Shown in pieces: positions 1 to 9,698 of a stretch of 64,000 nucleotides of DNA; position 1 is the first letter of the stretch, and each line of letters begins with the position of its first letter. The notes beneath the pieces were generated by a model. The model ran no database searches, was not told where the DNA came from, and worked only from the letters and a program-made list of their open reading frames with translations. Where the stretch lies: positions 1,736,001-1,800,000 of the forward strand of contig NZ_CP017057.1 of NCBI RefSeq assembly GCF_001719165.1, in the 5' to 3' direction. Made by a program: the position numbers and the translations under genes. Source of the DNA: Erythrobacter litoralis. Its GTDB lineage: Bacteria; Pseudomonadota; Alphaproteobacteria; Sphingomonadales; Sphingomonadaceae.

Positions 1-84
1 GCCGCTGCGGCTGCCGGATCGGACGAAACGGCTCTGGCGGCGGGGAATTCAACCGATCCCCCCGCGACGGGCGCAAGGGAATGA
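1..84 (+). CDS. C-terminal tail of an upstream gene, probably DNA primase
   Basis: An open frame enters from the window edge and stops with TGA at 82-84, ten bases before rpoD. The 27 visible residues are Ala/Gly/Pro rich and carry no diagnostic motif. Primase (dnaG) immediately upstream of rpoD is a common order in alphaproteobacteria, so dnaG is inferred from position only. Confidence 0.45.
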   Translation, partial: AAAAAGSDETALAAGNSTDPPATGARE

Positions 85-93
85 CAGGACCGC

Positions 94-2127
<2,034 letters not shown>

Positions 2128-2138
2128 GGCTCGTCGTC

Positions 2139-2747
2139 ATGAAGAACCCGCTGCGCCCCGCCGCGCTCGCGCTCGCCGCTTTCGCCGCGCTCGCACCGGC
2201 CACCATCGCCGCACAGACCGCAGCCGCCGCCTCCGAGGCCGCGATCCCCGATGCACGATCGGTCCAGATCGCGCGCGAGATCATCGCGATCGGCATGCCG
2301 GAGGAGGACCGCGAGACGGTCTTCGCCGCGACGATGGACCAGATGCTGGTCCAGATGCGCGAGGCGCAGCGCCAGTCGGGCGCCGCCAGCGAAGATCCCC
2401 AGATCGAGGCGATCATCGACGACAATCTCGCGCAGTTTCGCGAAGAGGCGATGGGTGTGCTGCGCGTTCATTTGCCCGAACTTATGGATGGCTGGGCGCT
2501 CGCCTATGCCAACATCTTCACTTACGAAGACCTCGTGGCGATCCGCGAATTCGTCCGCACGCCGGCCGGGCAGCGCTTCTTCCAGCTCAGCCCCGCGATC
2601 GCGGCGGAGCCGAATTTCGCAGCCGCCAACCAGCTTTACATGAACGACGTGATGGCGATGCTCCCGCGCTTGCAGGAACGGCTGCGCGAGGACATCGTCG
2701 AATATTTCGAAACGCAGCAGGTCGAGGGCGAAACCGAAGCTAGCTGA
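2139..2747 (+). CDS. Exported DUF2059-domain protein
   Basis: A 202-residue protein starting 11 bases after rpoD, so probably cotranscribed. Residues 1-23 form a signal peptide (positive N-terminus, Ala/Leu core, cleavage near AAQ), so the product is periplasmic. The C-terminal half contains the DUF2059 pattern: FTYEDLVAIREFVRTPAGQR followed by a helix-rich segment. The family's biochemical role is not established. The ATG at 2139 was chosen over an upstream in-frame extension because it starts the signal peptide and avoids overlapping rpoD. Confidence 0.85.
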   Translation: MKNPLRPAALALAAFAALAPATIAAQTAAAASEAAIPDARSVQIAREIIAIGMPEEDRETVFAATMDQMLVQMREAQRQSGAASEDPQIEAIIDDNLAQFREEAMGVLRVHLPELMDGWALAYANIFTYEDLVAIREFVRTPAGQRFFQLSPAIAAEPNFAAANQLYMNDVMAMLPRLQERLREDIVEYFETQQVEGETEAS

Positions 2748-2753
2748 CCCGCG

Positions 2754-3197
2754 CTAGATCCAGCGCCGCACGCTCGCGCTGTAAACGCGGTAATCCTCGC
2801 CGAAGCGGGTTTCGAGCGCGCGCTCCTCGGGCATGATCTGAAAGCGCGTCATCCACCACGCGAACAGCGCGATCACGGCGATGTGCCCCCAGGCGAAATC
2901 CCACGCCGCGACCGCGCCCAGCAGTAGCGCCATGCCGACATACATCGGGTTGCGCGTGATGCGGTAAAGCCCTGCGACCACCAGTTTCTCCGCCCGCTCC
3001 GGATGGATCGGGTCAACCGTGGTGCGCGCCCGCGAAAAGTTCACCGCCGGGGCGAGGAGGAACAGCAGCGCACCCGTCGCCAACAGCGCGGTCAGCCAGG
3101 GCAGATGAAACGCCGGCGCGGGCGCGACCTGACCGATCCCCGCCATCAACGCGATGGCAAGCGCAACCTGCACGACCGGGGGAATGCGCAGTTCCAT
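2754..3197 (-). CDS. Isoprenylcysteine carboxyl methyltransferase-family membrane protein
   Basis: A 147-residue integral membrane protein with four or so hydrophobic segments. It carries the ICMT/phospholipid-methyltransferase fold signature RITRNPMYVG (about residues 90-100), followed by a membrane helix and the late EERALETRFGEDYRVY motif, where the Glu-Glu and Arg residues typically help bind S-adenosylmethionine. Bacterial members methylate small or lipid-linked substrates, and the substrate here is unknown. The start at 3197 gives a natural MELRIPP N-terminus and sits 11 bases after the stop of the upstream minus-strand gene, suggesting a two-gene operon. Confidence 0.85.
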   Translation of the reverse strand: MELRIPPVVQVALAIALMAGIGQVAPAPAFHLPWLTALLATGALLFLLAPAVNFSRARTTVDPIHPERAEKLVVAGLYRITRNPMYVGMALLLGAVAAWDFAWGHIAVIALFAWWMTRFQIMPEERALETRFGEDYRVYSASVRRWI

Positions 3198-3207
3198 GCC
3201 GTTTCTT

Positions 3208-3891
3208 TCAATAGCGCCGGTTCTTGTCGTCTTGATAGCTGCGCGGCGAAAGGCCGTATCTGAGCCGGTATCCCTCGGGCACCTCGACCGGCGGTCCATC
3301 GGGGAGCGCGTCAAGGCGGCGTTCCCACCTGCGCGCTTCGTCGGCGGGGATCTGCGACCATTCGATCGTGTTGCGCGCCGTCAGTCCCCAGTCGCCCGCA
3401 TTGGTCAGCGCCCCTGCCCGCACTTCGAAGACCGGCGCATCCTCGTCATAGCCGCGGCTGGGAAATCTCACCGTCTGGCCGATGCCGAGCACCTTGACAT
3501 CGACAAGACAGCGCTCGTCCGGCGCAGGTACCTTCTCGCAGCGTACGCCGTGCCCCGCGAGCCGCCAGCGCCCGGCGGGAAGCGCATAGGCGCGGACCTT
3601 GTATTTCGTGGTGTGGTTGCCGAAGACGAGCGCGCTCTGGCTGCGGGTGAAGCGGACCAGATCCTCCTGATTGGCGATGCTTCCCCCTTCGCGCACGAAC
3701 CAGACATTGAGTTCATCGAGAAGATAAAGCTCGCTCCTGACCGACAGGATCACGACACCGTGCCCGGGCGCGAGCGCTGATGCGCGGCTGACCCGTTCCG
3801 CCTCGCGTCCCTCCTCGGCCAGCAGCCCGGCCGGCGCGAACAACAGCGAACAGGCTGCGATCAGGGCAAGCGGAAAGGGGCGGTTTCGCAT
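3208..3891 (-). CDS. Exported protein of unknown function
   Basis: A 227-residue protein not recognised as a named family. The start at 3891 gives a clear signal peptide (MRNRPFPLAL..., cleavage near LLA-EE). An ATG 15 bases upstream is a possible alternative. The mature part is mixed alpha/beta with a two-cysteine segment (GVRCEKVPAPDERCLVDV) that could form a disulphide, and a Tyr/Arg-rich tail (SYQDDKNRRY). It looks like a soluble periplasmic or envelope protein, and is probably cotranscribed with the downstream methyltransferase-like gene. Confidence 0.7.
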   Translation of the reverse strand: MRNRPFPLALIAACSLLFAPAGLLAEEGREAERVSRASALAPGHGVVILSVRSELYLLDELNVWFVREGGSIANQEDLVRFTRSQSALVFGNHTTKYKVRAYALPAGRWRLAGHGVRCEKVPAPDERCLVDVKVLGIGQTVRFPSRGYDEDAPVFEVRAGALTNAGDWGLTARNTIEWSQIPADEARRWERRLDALPDGPPVEVPEGYRLRYGLSPRSYQDDKNRRY

Positions 3892-4051
3892 GGCTGTCTC
3901 CGGCATGGGGGAGAATGCGTGAAGGGGGTAGAGTGCATGTTCTGCACCTTTGCGCAAGCCTTCGCTCGCCTTGTGCAAGGGGAGCGTTTGCAAGGGGCAA
4001 AAAAGCGCGCGCGGGGTGGAGTGTTGGCGCATCAGCCTCTATGTAGGCGCC

Positions 4052-4531
4052 ATGCGTATCGCCATCGCCTCAGACCATGCCGCGACCGACCTCAAGGCCC
4101 AGCTTGCCGAGTGGTTGATCGATGAAGGCCACGAAGTCGCCGACCTCGGCCCCGACGAGGGCGTGAGCGTCGATTACCCCGATTACGGCTACAAGCTGGC
4201 CGAAGTCATCGCCGAGGGCACGGCCGAATACGGCATCGCCCTGTGCGGCAGTGGCATCGGCATCTCGATGAGCTGCAACCGCCATCCGCAGGTGCGCTGC
4301 GCGACCGTGTCCGAACCGCTTTCCGCAGCGCTGGCGCGCGAACACAACGATGCGAACGTGATCGCCCTGGGCGCGCGGCTGATCGGGATCGAAATGGCGA
4401 AGAGCTGCGTTGCGACGTTCCTGTCGACCGAATTCGCGGATGCGGACGAACCCGAAGGCCGCCACCGCCGCCGCGTGGCGAAGCTCGGCATCCCGCCCTT
4501 CGCCGCAGACCGCATCGAAACTCACCAGTAA
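4052..4531 (+). CDS. rpiB: Ribose-5-phosphate isomerase B
   Basis: Interconverts ribose 5-phosphate and ribulose 5-phosphate in the pentose phosphate pathway. The 159-residue product has the RpiB/LacAB N-terminus [10 protein letters not shown], the loop with conserved Asp and Tyr (VDYPDYGYK), and the anion-hole sequence [28 protein letters not shown] near residue 100 is also typical. The family size is about 150 aa, so ATG 4052 is preferred to the track's longer frame. glyA begins 23 bases downstream, so a single transcript with glyA, nrdR and trmJ is likely. Confidence 0.95.
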   Translation: MRIAIASDHAATDLKAQLAEWLIDEGHEVADLGPDEGVSVDYPDYGYKLAEVIAEGTAEYGIALCGSGIGISMSCNRHPQVRCATVSEPLSAALAREHNDANVIALGARLIGIEMAKSCVATFLSTEFADADEPEGRHRRRVAKLGIPPFAADRIETHQ

Positions 4532-4554
4532 CGCCCCCCAAGGAGGCCCCCGAT

Positions 4555-5871
4555 ATGAGCACCGCTCCCGCCCAAATCGTCGACACGCCCGCAATGGACG
4601 CGTTCTGGAATGACGATCTTGCCACCGCCGATCCGGAAATCGCCGCGGCCATCTCCAAGGAACTGGGCCGCCAGCGCGACAAGATCGAACTCATCGCCAG
4701 CGAAAACATCGCGAGCCGCGCCGTGCTCGAGGCGACGGGCAGCGTCTTCACCAACAAATATGCCGAAGGCTATCCGGGCAAGCGCTATTATGGCGGCTGC
4801 GACTATGCCGACGTGGTCGAAACGCTGGCGATAGAGCGCGCCAAGCAATTGTTCGGCTGCAATTTCGCCAATGTGCAGCCCAATTCGGGCTCGCAGATGA
4901 ACCAGGCGGTGTTCCTCGCCCTGCTTCAGCCCGGCGACACCTTCATGGGCCTCGATCTCAATTCCGGTGGCCACCTCACCCACGGATCGCCCGTCAACAT
5001 GAGCGGCAAGTGGTTCAACCCGGTCAGCTATGGCGTGCGCGAAGGCGACGAACGGATCGACATGGACGAGGTCGCCCGGATCGCGCGCGAACACAAGCCG
5101 AAGCTCATCATCTGCGGCGGCACGGCCTATTCGCGGACCTGGGATTTCGAGGCCTTCCGCCGCATCGCCGATGAAGTGGGCGCGATCCTGCTGTGCGACA
5201 TGAGCCACATCTCGGGCCTTGTCGCCGGGGGAGCGCATCCCTCGCCCTTTCCGCTGTGCGACATCGTGACGTCCACCACCCACAAGAGCCTGCGAGGGCC
5301 GCGTTCGGGCATCATCCTGTGGAACGACGAGAAGTTCACCAAGCCGCTCAACATGGCGGTGTTTCCGGGGCTTCAGGGCGGCCCGCTGATGCATGTCATC
5401 GCGGCCAAGGCGGTCGCCTTCCGCGAGGCTCTCACACCCGAATTCAAGGACTATGCCCACCGCATCGTCGAAAATGCCCGTGCGCTTGCCGCGAGCCTCG
5501 AGGAGAACGGGCTGCGCATCGTTTCGGGCGGGACCGACAACCATTCGATGCTGGTCGACCTGTCGGCCAAGGACGTGACCGGCAAGGATGCGGAAAAAGG
5601 GCTCGATCGGGCCTGGCTCACCTGCAACAAGAACGGCATCCCGTTCGACACGCGTTCGCCCTTCGTCACGTCCGGCATCCGGCTCGGCACGCCGGCGGGC
5701 ACGACGCGCGGCTTTGGCCCGGCGGAGTTCCGCACCGTGGGCAAGCTGATCGCCGAGGTCGTGGACGGCCTGTCGAAGAACGGCCCCGAAGGCGATGCGC
5801 AGGTCGAGGAAAGCGTGCGTTCGCGCGTCTCCGAATTGTGCCGGGCCTTCCCGGTCTATCCCGGCATGTGA
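4555..5871 (+). CDS. glyA: Serine hydroxymethyltransferase
   Basis: PLP enzyme converting serine and tetrahydrofolate to glycine and 5,10-methylene-THF, the main one-carbon source. The 438-residue length is typical. Visible motifs include [14 protein letters not shown], the substrate-binding GGHLTHG, and the PLP-lysine motif [13 protein letters not shown] (Lys near residue 245). ATG 4555 follows a strong Shine-Dalgarno AAGGAGG at 4540-4546. It lies in the rpiB-glyA-nrdR-trmJ run; glyA next to nrdR is a widely conserved pairing linking one-carbon supply with deoxynucleotide control. Confidence 0.97.
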   Translation: MSTAPAQIVDTPAMDAFWNDDLATADPEIAAAISKELGRQRDKIELIASENIASRAVLEATGSVFTNKYAEGYPGKRYYGGCDYADVVETLAIERAKQLFGCNFANVQPNSGSQMNQAVFLALLQPGDTFMGLDLNSGGHLTHGSPVNMSGKWFNPVSYGVREGDERIDMDEVARIAREHKPKLIICGGTAYSRTWDFEAFRRIADEVGAILLCDMSHISGLVAGGAHPSPFPLCDIVTSTTHKSLRGPRSGIILWNDEKFTKPLNMAVFPGLQGGPLMHVIAAKAVAFREALTPEFKDYAHRIVENARALAASLEENGLRIVSGGTDNHSMLVDLSAKDVTGKDAEKGLDRAWLTCNKNGIPFDTRSPFVTSGIRLGTPAGTTRGFGPAEFRTVGKLIAEVVDGLSKNGPEGDAQVEESVRSRVSELCRAFPVYPGM

Positions 5872-5907
5872 CGCCCACGGGCGCACCGCGAGAGAACGAC
5901 ACGAAAC

Positions 5908-6414
5908 ATGCGCTGCCCCTTCTGCGCCCACGAGGACAGCCAGGTGAAGGATTCGCGCCCCGCAGAGGACGGGTCCGCGATCCGGCGTCGGCGACAATGT
6001 TCCAAATGCGGCGCGCGCTTCACCACTTTCGAACGCGTCCAGCTGCGCGAGGTCACGATCGTCAAGGCCGGGGCCGGTGGCGCCCCGCAGCGGCGTGAGC
6101 CGTTCGACCGGGCCAAGCTCGAACGCTCGGTCGCGCTCGCCTGCCGAAAACGCGGGATCGCGCAGGAACAGATCGACCAGCTGGTGAGCGGTATCCAGCG
6201 CCAGGTCGAAACCGCGGGCGAATCCGAAATCGCTTCGGCGAAGATCGGCGAACTGGTGATGGACGGGCTGCGCCAGATCGATTCGGTCGCCTATATTCGT
6301 TTCGCCAGCGTCTACCGCGACTTTTCCGAAGCGCGCGATTTCGAGGAATTCGCCAGCACTGTCACCGAAGCCGGCGAAGCGAAGACATCGGGCACCGGAA
6401 AAGGGGGGAACTGA
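5908..6414 (+). CDS. nrdR: Transcriptional repressor NrdR
   Basis: ATP/dATP-sensing repressor of ribonucleotide reductase genes. The 168-residue product starts with a zinc ribbon (CPFC at residues 3-6, CSKC near 31-34), then the basic [18 protein letters not shown] stretch. The ATP-cone domain spans about residues 49-140 ([16 protein letters not shown] and the conserved [10 protein letters not shown]). Length and domain order match the family. It lies 36 bases after glyA and 7 bases before trmJ. Confidence 0.96.
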   Translation: MRCPFCAHEDSQVKDSRPAEDGSAIRRRRQCSKCGARFTTFERVQLREVTIVKAGAGGAPQRREPFDRAKLERSVALACRKRGIAQEQIDQLVSGIQRQVETAGESEIASAKIGELVMDGLRQIDSVAYIRFASVYRDFSEARDFEEFASTVTEAGEAKTSGTGKGGN

Positions 6415-6421
6415 CAGGGCC

Positions 6422-7180
6422 ATGGCAGAGGATCGCAGGCCCGTCGTGGTGCTGGTGCGCCCGCAATTGGGCGAGAACATCGGCAAGGCGGCGCGCGCCA
6501 TGCTCAATTTCGGGCTGACCGAAATGCGGCTCGTGGCCCCGCGCGACGGCTGGCCCAACCCGTCGGCCGGTCCGGCGGCGGCGGGTGCGGACACGGTGCT
6601 CGACCGCGCAAAGGTCTACGAGACCACTGCCGAAGCGGTCGCGGATTGCGCCCATGTCTATGCCACCACCGTCAGGAAACGCGGCGTGACGAAACCCGTC
6701 GTCGGCGCGGACGGGGCGGCGCGGCTGATCCATGCCCATGAAGGCCGCCATGCGGTCCTGTTCGGCCCGGAACGATCGGGGCTGGAAACCGAAGACGTCG
6801 CGCTCGCCCGGCATATCCTGACCGTCCCGATCAATCCCGAATTCGGCTCGCTCAATCTCGCGCAGGCGGTGATCCTCGTCGCCTATGAATGGTCGCGGAT
6901 CGGGCGCGAGCTGGCCGAGGCCGATGGCCGCGCGGTGGAAAACCTCGTCCAGCCCACCGCCGAGGACGCGCTTCCCCCCGCCCCGCAGGACGAGCTTGAC
7001 GGGCTTGTCGCCCATTTCGAACGGATGCTGGAGCCCAAGGGCTATTTCCTTCCCGAAACCCGGGCCGAGGCGACGCGCCGGACCTTGCGCAGCGTGCTGA
7101 CCAAGCCGGGCTGGAACCATCTCGAAGTGCGCACCTTGCGCGGCATATTGAGCACGCTCGAACGCGAACCGAGGCGCTAG
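6422..7180 (+). CDS. trmJ: tRNA/rRNA 2'-O-methyltransferase, TrmJ type (SPOUT)
   Basis: SPOUT-class methyltransferase, predicted to 2'-O-methylate position 32 of tRNAs. The 252-residue protein has the N-terminal VVLVRPQLGENIGKAARAMLNFG motif region, where the Asn and Arg are catalytic or binding residues. The trefoil-knot motifs are LFGPERSGLE, then VPINPEFGSLNLAQAV. A C-terminal extension from residue 165 (AHFERMLEPKGYF and the RRTLRSVL helix) is typical of TrmJ rather than TrmL. The substrate assignment is family inference. Confidence 0.9.
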   Translation: MAEDRRPVVVLVRPQLGENIGKAARAMLNFGLTEMRLVAPRDGWPNPSAGPAAAGADTVLDRAKVYETTAEAVADCAHVYATTVRKRGVTKPVVGADGAARLIHAHEGRHAVLFGPERSGLETEDVALARHILTVPINPEFGSLNLAQAVILVAYEWSRIGRELAEADGRAVENLVQPTAEDALPPAPQDELDGLVAHFERMLEPKGYFLPETRAEATRRTLRSVLTKPGWNHLEVRTLRGILSTLEREPRR

Positions 7181-7274
7181 AACCACGTTCGAGCCGACCG
7201 GCATGGACACTAATCCCCACGCCCGCTAGACCCACGCCCGTCGCCATTCCCTACCTAACCAGACGGATTCCTTC

Positions 7275-7574
7275 ATGAATTTTGCTCGCCTCCGCCTTGC
7301 GGCCCTCGCCGCATGCACGCTGCTTGCCGCTCCCGCTCTTGCCGCGCCTCAGGACGCTTCCGAATCCGAGGCAGAGGCAGAGGTACAGGCACCGACGAAC
7401 GAAGAGGGCGGGAAGGCCCCTTCGCAAGCCAGCGAAGCCCAGGACGAAACGCTGCCCGAGGCAAAGGAGGAGAAGCGCATCTGCCGCCGCATCCGCCTCG
7501 ACATGTCGAGCCGCCGGGGCACGCGCGTGTGCAAGACCGCCGATGAATGGCGCGAGTTCAACCAGCGCCGCTGA
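7275..7574 (+). CDS. Small exported protein with a two-cysteine C-terminal motif
   Basis: A 99-residue protein with a signal peptide (cleavage near ALA-AP) and an acidic, low-complexity middle. Its compact C-terminus contains CRRIRLDMSSRRGTRVC followed by KTADEWREF. The two cysteines about 16 residues apart plus the TADEW motif suggest a disulphide-stabilised knob. I have seen this sort of small exported protein in sphingomonads but can give no function. A related motif appears in the same frame just downstream (see 7623-7736). Confidence 0.8.
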   Translation: MNFARLRLAALAACTLLAAPALAAPQDASESEAEAEVQAPTNEEGGKAPSQASEAQDETLPEAKEEKRICRRIRLDMSSRRGTRVCKTADEWREFNQRR

Positions 7575-7622
7575 TCGGCTGGGCGTCCGGGGGCGTCCGC
7601 CGTCAGGGATCGCCAATCAGCC

Positions 7623-7736
7623 GTGCAGGATGATGATGATGATGGCGAACGCGTCCCTTGCCTTGACCGCTGGCGCGATCCGAACGTCTGCCTGACGGCG
7701 GATCAGTGGAAGGACGCGATGGCCGAGGCGGAAAAG
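7623..7736 (+). pseudogene. Possible relic or second copy of the two-cysteine motif
   Basis: In the same frame as the 7275-7574 gene, 48 bases after its stop, the frame from GTG 7623 reads DDDDDGERVPCLDRW...NVCLTADQWKDAM. It repeats the Cys-x(n)-Cys-x-TAD(E/Q)W pattern of the upstream C-terminus. The frame then runs on without a stop until 8240, out of frame with rpsD, and its later part looks non-coding. There is no good Shine-Dalgarno and no signal peptide. I read it as a decayed paralogue or a lost extension, but a short GTG-started protein or frameshift cannot be excluded. The (GAT)5 run at its start is a plausible slippage site. Confidence 0.4.
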
Positions 7737-7805
7737 CCGCGGGTCGGCCTCACGATTTCCCCATCGAACTTCATCCAGCGCCGGGATCTTGCGCTCCATG
7801 CCGAC

Positions 7806-7833
7806 TTGACCGGGGGCACAATCCTGCTAAATG
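7806..7833 (+). promoter_or_regulatory. Candidate sigma-70 promoter for rpsD
   Basis: TTGACC (7806-7811) and TAAATG (7828-7833) are separated by 16 bases and lie about 130 bases before rpsD. The match is reasonable for an RpoD promoter in a GC-rich genome, and transcription would begin near 7840, giving a leader of about 120 bases. Seen by eye only. Confidence 0.45.
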
Positions 7834-7878
7834 CGCGCCTTCGCAAATGGGCCCCGCACCCCGGTGAAGCGGTGGCCG

Positions 7879-7900
7879 CGTCGAGGATAAGGCCTCGACG
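7879..7900 (+). other. Hairpin in the rpsD 5' leader
   Basis: A perfect 8-bp stem, CGTCGAGG at 7879-7886 with CCTCGACG at 7893-7900, closes a 6-base ATAAGG loop. No T-tract follows, so it is not an intrinsic terminator. S4 is an autoregulating ribosomal protein in other bacteria, so a leader structure for S4 binding is possible, but this is inference. Confidence 0.5.
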
Positions 7901-7962
7901 GTGCGATGCCGGGTTGAATGTCCACCGCTGGGGTGGATCAGCATATTTGAAGGACACGACTT

Positions 7963-8577
7963 ATGTCGAAGCGCAAGAGCGCCAAGTACAAACTCGACCG
8001 CCGGATGGGCGAAAACATCTGGGGTCGCCCGAATTCCCCCGTCAACAAGCGTTCCTACGGCCCCGGCCAGCACGGCCAGCGCCGCAAGGGCAAGATGAGC
8101 GATTTCGGCCTGCAGCTGCGCGCCAAGCAGAAGCTCAAGGGCTATTACGGCGACGTCACCGAAAAGCAGTTCCACGGCACCTACAAGGCTGCCGCCCGGA
8201 TGAAGGGCGACACCGGCCAGAACCTGATCGGCCTGCTTGAACGCCGGCTCGACATGATCGTCTATCGCGCCAAGTTCGCGCCGACCGTCTTTGCCGCGCG
8301 CCAGATCGTCAATCACGGCCACATCTACGTCAACGGCGTGAAGTGCAACATCCCCTCGCGCCGCGTGGACGTGGGCGATGTCATCAGCCTCGGTTCCAAG
8401 GCCAAGGAAATGGCGCTCGTCATCGAGGCGCAGAGCCTGCCCGAGCGTGACATTCCCGACTATGTCGCGCCCGACGGCACCGACAAGGTGACCTTCACGC
8501 GCGTGCCCAAGCTCGACGAGGTGCCCTATCCGGTCACCATGGAACCGAACCTCGTGGTCGAGTTCTATTCGCGCTGA
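7963..8577 (+). CDS. rpsD: 30S ribosomal protein S4
   Basis: Primary 16S rRNA-binding protein that nucleates small-subunit assembly. At 204 aa it has typical length. The N-terminal part reads [20 protein letters not shown], the S4 signature is around [15 protein letters not shown], and the S4 RNA-binding domain is [14 protein letters not shown]. The protein ends in a conserved tail (VVEFYSR). It appears to be a single-gene unit, with a promoter-like sequence and hairpin in its leader and a strong terminator after it, rather than part of a large ribosomal operon. Confidence 0.98.
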   Translation: MSKRKSAKYKLDRRMGENIWGRPNSPVNKRSYGPGQHGQRRKGKMSDFGLQLRAKQKLKGYYGDVTEKQFHGTYKAAARMKGDTGQNLIGLLERRLDMIVYRAKFAPTVFAARQIVNHGHIYVNGVKCNIPSRRVDVGDVISLGSKAKEMALVIEAQSLPERDIPDYVAPDGTDKVTFTRVPKLDEVPYPVTMEPNLVVEFYSR

Positions 8578-8602
8578 TTTTCCGCGCGCTGCGAAAGAAA
8601 CG

Positions 8603-8634
8603 GGGCGGTCCTTTGCGGGCCGCCCTTTTCTTTT
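8603..8634 (+). terminator. Intrinsic terminator after rpsD
   Basis: GGGCGGTCC (8603-8611) pairs with GGGCCGCCC (8617-8625), with one U-G wobble, around a 5-base loop. TTTTCTTTT (8626-8634) follows. It lies 25 bases after the rpsD stop. Confidence 0.9.
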
Positions 8635-8691
8635 GCGCTTTCCATCCGCGGCACTGTTTGCGATCACTCCGCCCGAAAAGGGGGATCATCC

Positions 8692-9330
8692 ATGAACGTG
8701 CTGATCATCGACGGCCATCCTGACGAGGGCCGCCTCACCACCCATCTGCTCGACACCTACGAACGCGCCCTGCCCCCCGGGGCAACGGTGACGCGCGTCG
8801 CGGTTCGCGACCTCGCCTTCACGCCGGTGCTGCGGCACGGATACCGCGTGCGCACGCAATGGGAACCGGACATAGCCCGCCTCGCCGAGGCGTTGGATGC
8901 GTGCGATCATCTCGTCGTCGGCTTCCCGATGTGGTGGGGGAGCGAGCCTGCGGAACTGAAGGGCCTCGTCGACCGCCTGTTCCTCCCCGGATTCACCTTC
9001 GCCTATCACGACGACGATCCGTGGTGGGACAAGTTGATGGCGGGCCGCTCCGCGGACGTGATCGCGACGATGGACACCCCGCCTTTCGTGCTGCGCTGGT
9101 ATTACGGCAACCCGTTGGTGCGCCGCTGGAAGGGGCAGGTGCTCGGTTTCTGCGGCTTTGCCCCGGTGCGGATGCTGGCGCTCGGCCCCTGCGACGAAAA
9201 GCAGGCCGCAAAACGCCTCTCTGGGTGGGAGAAACGGATCGCAAAGCTCGCAGGCTCGATCCGTCAGAAGAAGCCGCAGGAGAAGGAGGCGCGCCTGCCC
9301 GATTTCCTCAGGGAAAAGGTCAGTCCCTGA
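8692..9330 (+). CDS. NAD(P)H quinone oxidoreductase-like flavoprotein (Flavodoxin_2 family)
   Basis: Predicted FMN/FAD-dependent quinone or azo reductase of the MdaB/KefF/NQO1-like group. The 212-residue protein starts with the flavin-phosphate loop region VLIIDGHPDEGRLTTHLL. It has the GFPMWWGSEPAELKGLVDR motif region around residue 80, typical of this family, followed by FLPGFTFAY. The C-terminus carries a basic helix-rich extension. The physiological electron acceptor is unknown. Its 3' end overlaps the convergent chorismate mutase gene by 11 bases, and it has its own gap after the rpsD terminator. Confidence 0.88.
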   Translation: MNVLIIDGHPDEGRLTTHLLDTYERALPPGATVTRVAVRDLAFTPVLRHGYRVRTQWEPDIARLAEALDACDHLVVGFPMWWGSEPAELKGLVDRLFLPGFTFAYHDDDPWWDKLMAGRSADVIATMDTPPFVLRWYYGNPLVRRWKGQVLGFCGFAPVRMLALGPCDEKQAAKRLSGWEKRIAKLAGSIRQKKPQEKEARLPDFLREKVSP

Positions 9331-9634
9331 TCCGGTCCCATTCGGTGAATTCGTAGCGAATCGAGCCCTCGACGAGCCGCTCCCACAGATCCGCGATCAC
9401 GTCGGCGGGAAGCCCGCGCGTCTCGGCATCCTTGACCGCGGCGGCGATGACATAAGCCTTGCGATCCTCGTCGCGCACGGCGCCGCGTTCCTGCTTGATC
9501 CGCGCGGCGGCACGCATGTATCCGAAACGGCGGTCGAGCAGGTCCATCAATTCGCGGTCGGTCGCATCTACGCCGACGCGCACCTCGATCATGGTTTCGC
9601 ATTCCTCGGGCGGCTTGGCTGGCACGTCTGTCAT
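9320..9634 (-). CDS. Chorismate mutase (AroQ-type, single domain)
   Basis: Converts chorismate to prephenate for Phe/Tyr synthesis. The 104-residue all-helical protein has the AroQ pattern: DATDRELMDLLDRRFGYMRAAARIK (the family's Arg and Lys positions), then VRDEDRKAYVI and a final helix with WERLVEGSIRYEFTEWDR. No prephenate dehydratase or dehydrogenase domain is attached, so it is a stand-alone mutase. No signal peptide is seen, so it is cytoplasmic. It overlaps the convergent flavoprotein gene at its 3' end. Confidence 0.92.
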   Translation of the reverse strand: MTDVPAKPPEECETMIEVRVGVDATDRELMDLLDRRFGYMRAAARIKQERGAVRDEDRKAYVIAAAVKDAETRGLPADVIADLWERLVEGSIRYEFTEWDRIRD

Positions 9635-9698
9635 GGCGAGGCCTTGGCGCGAAGCGGAGCGTTTGTCGAGAGGCTTGGAAAAGCCTTGCGCGCCGACG

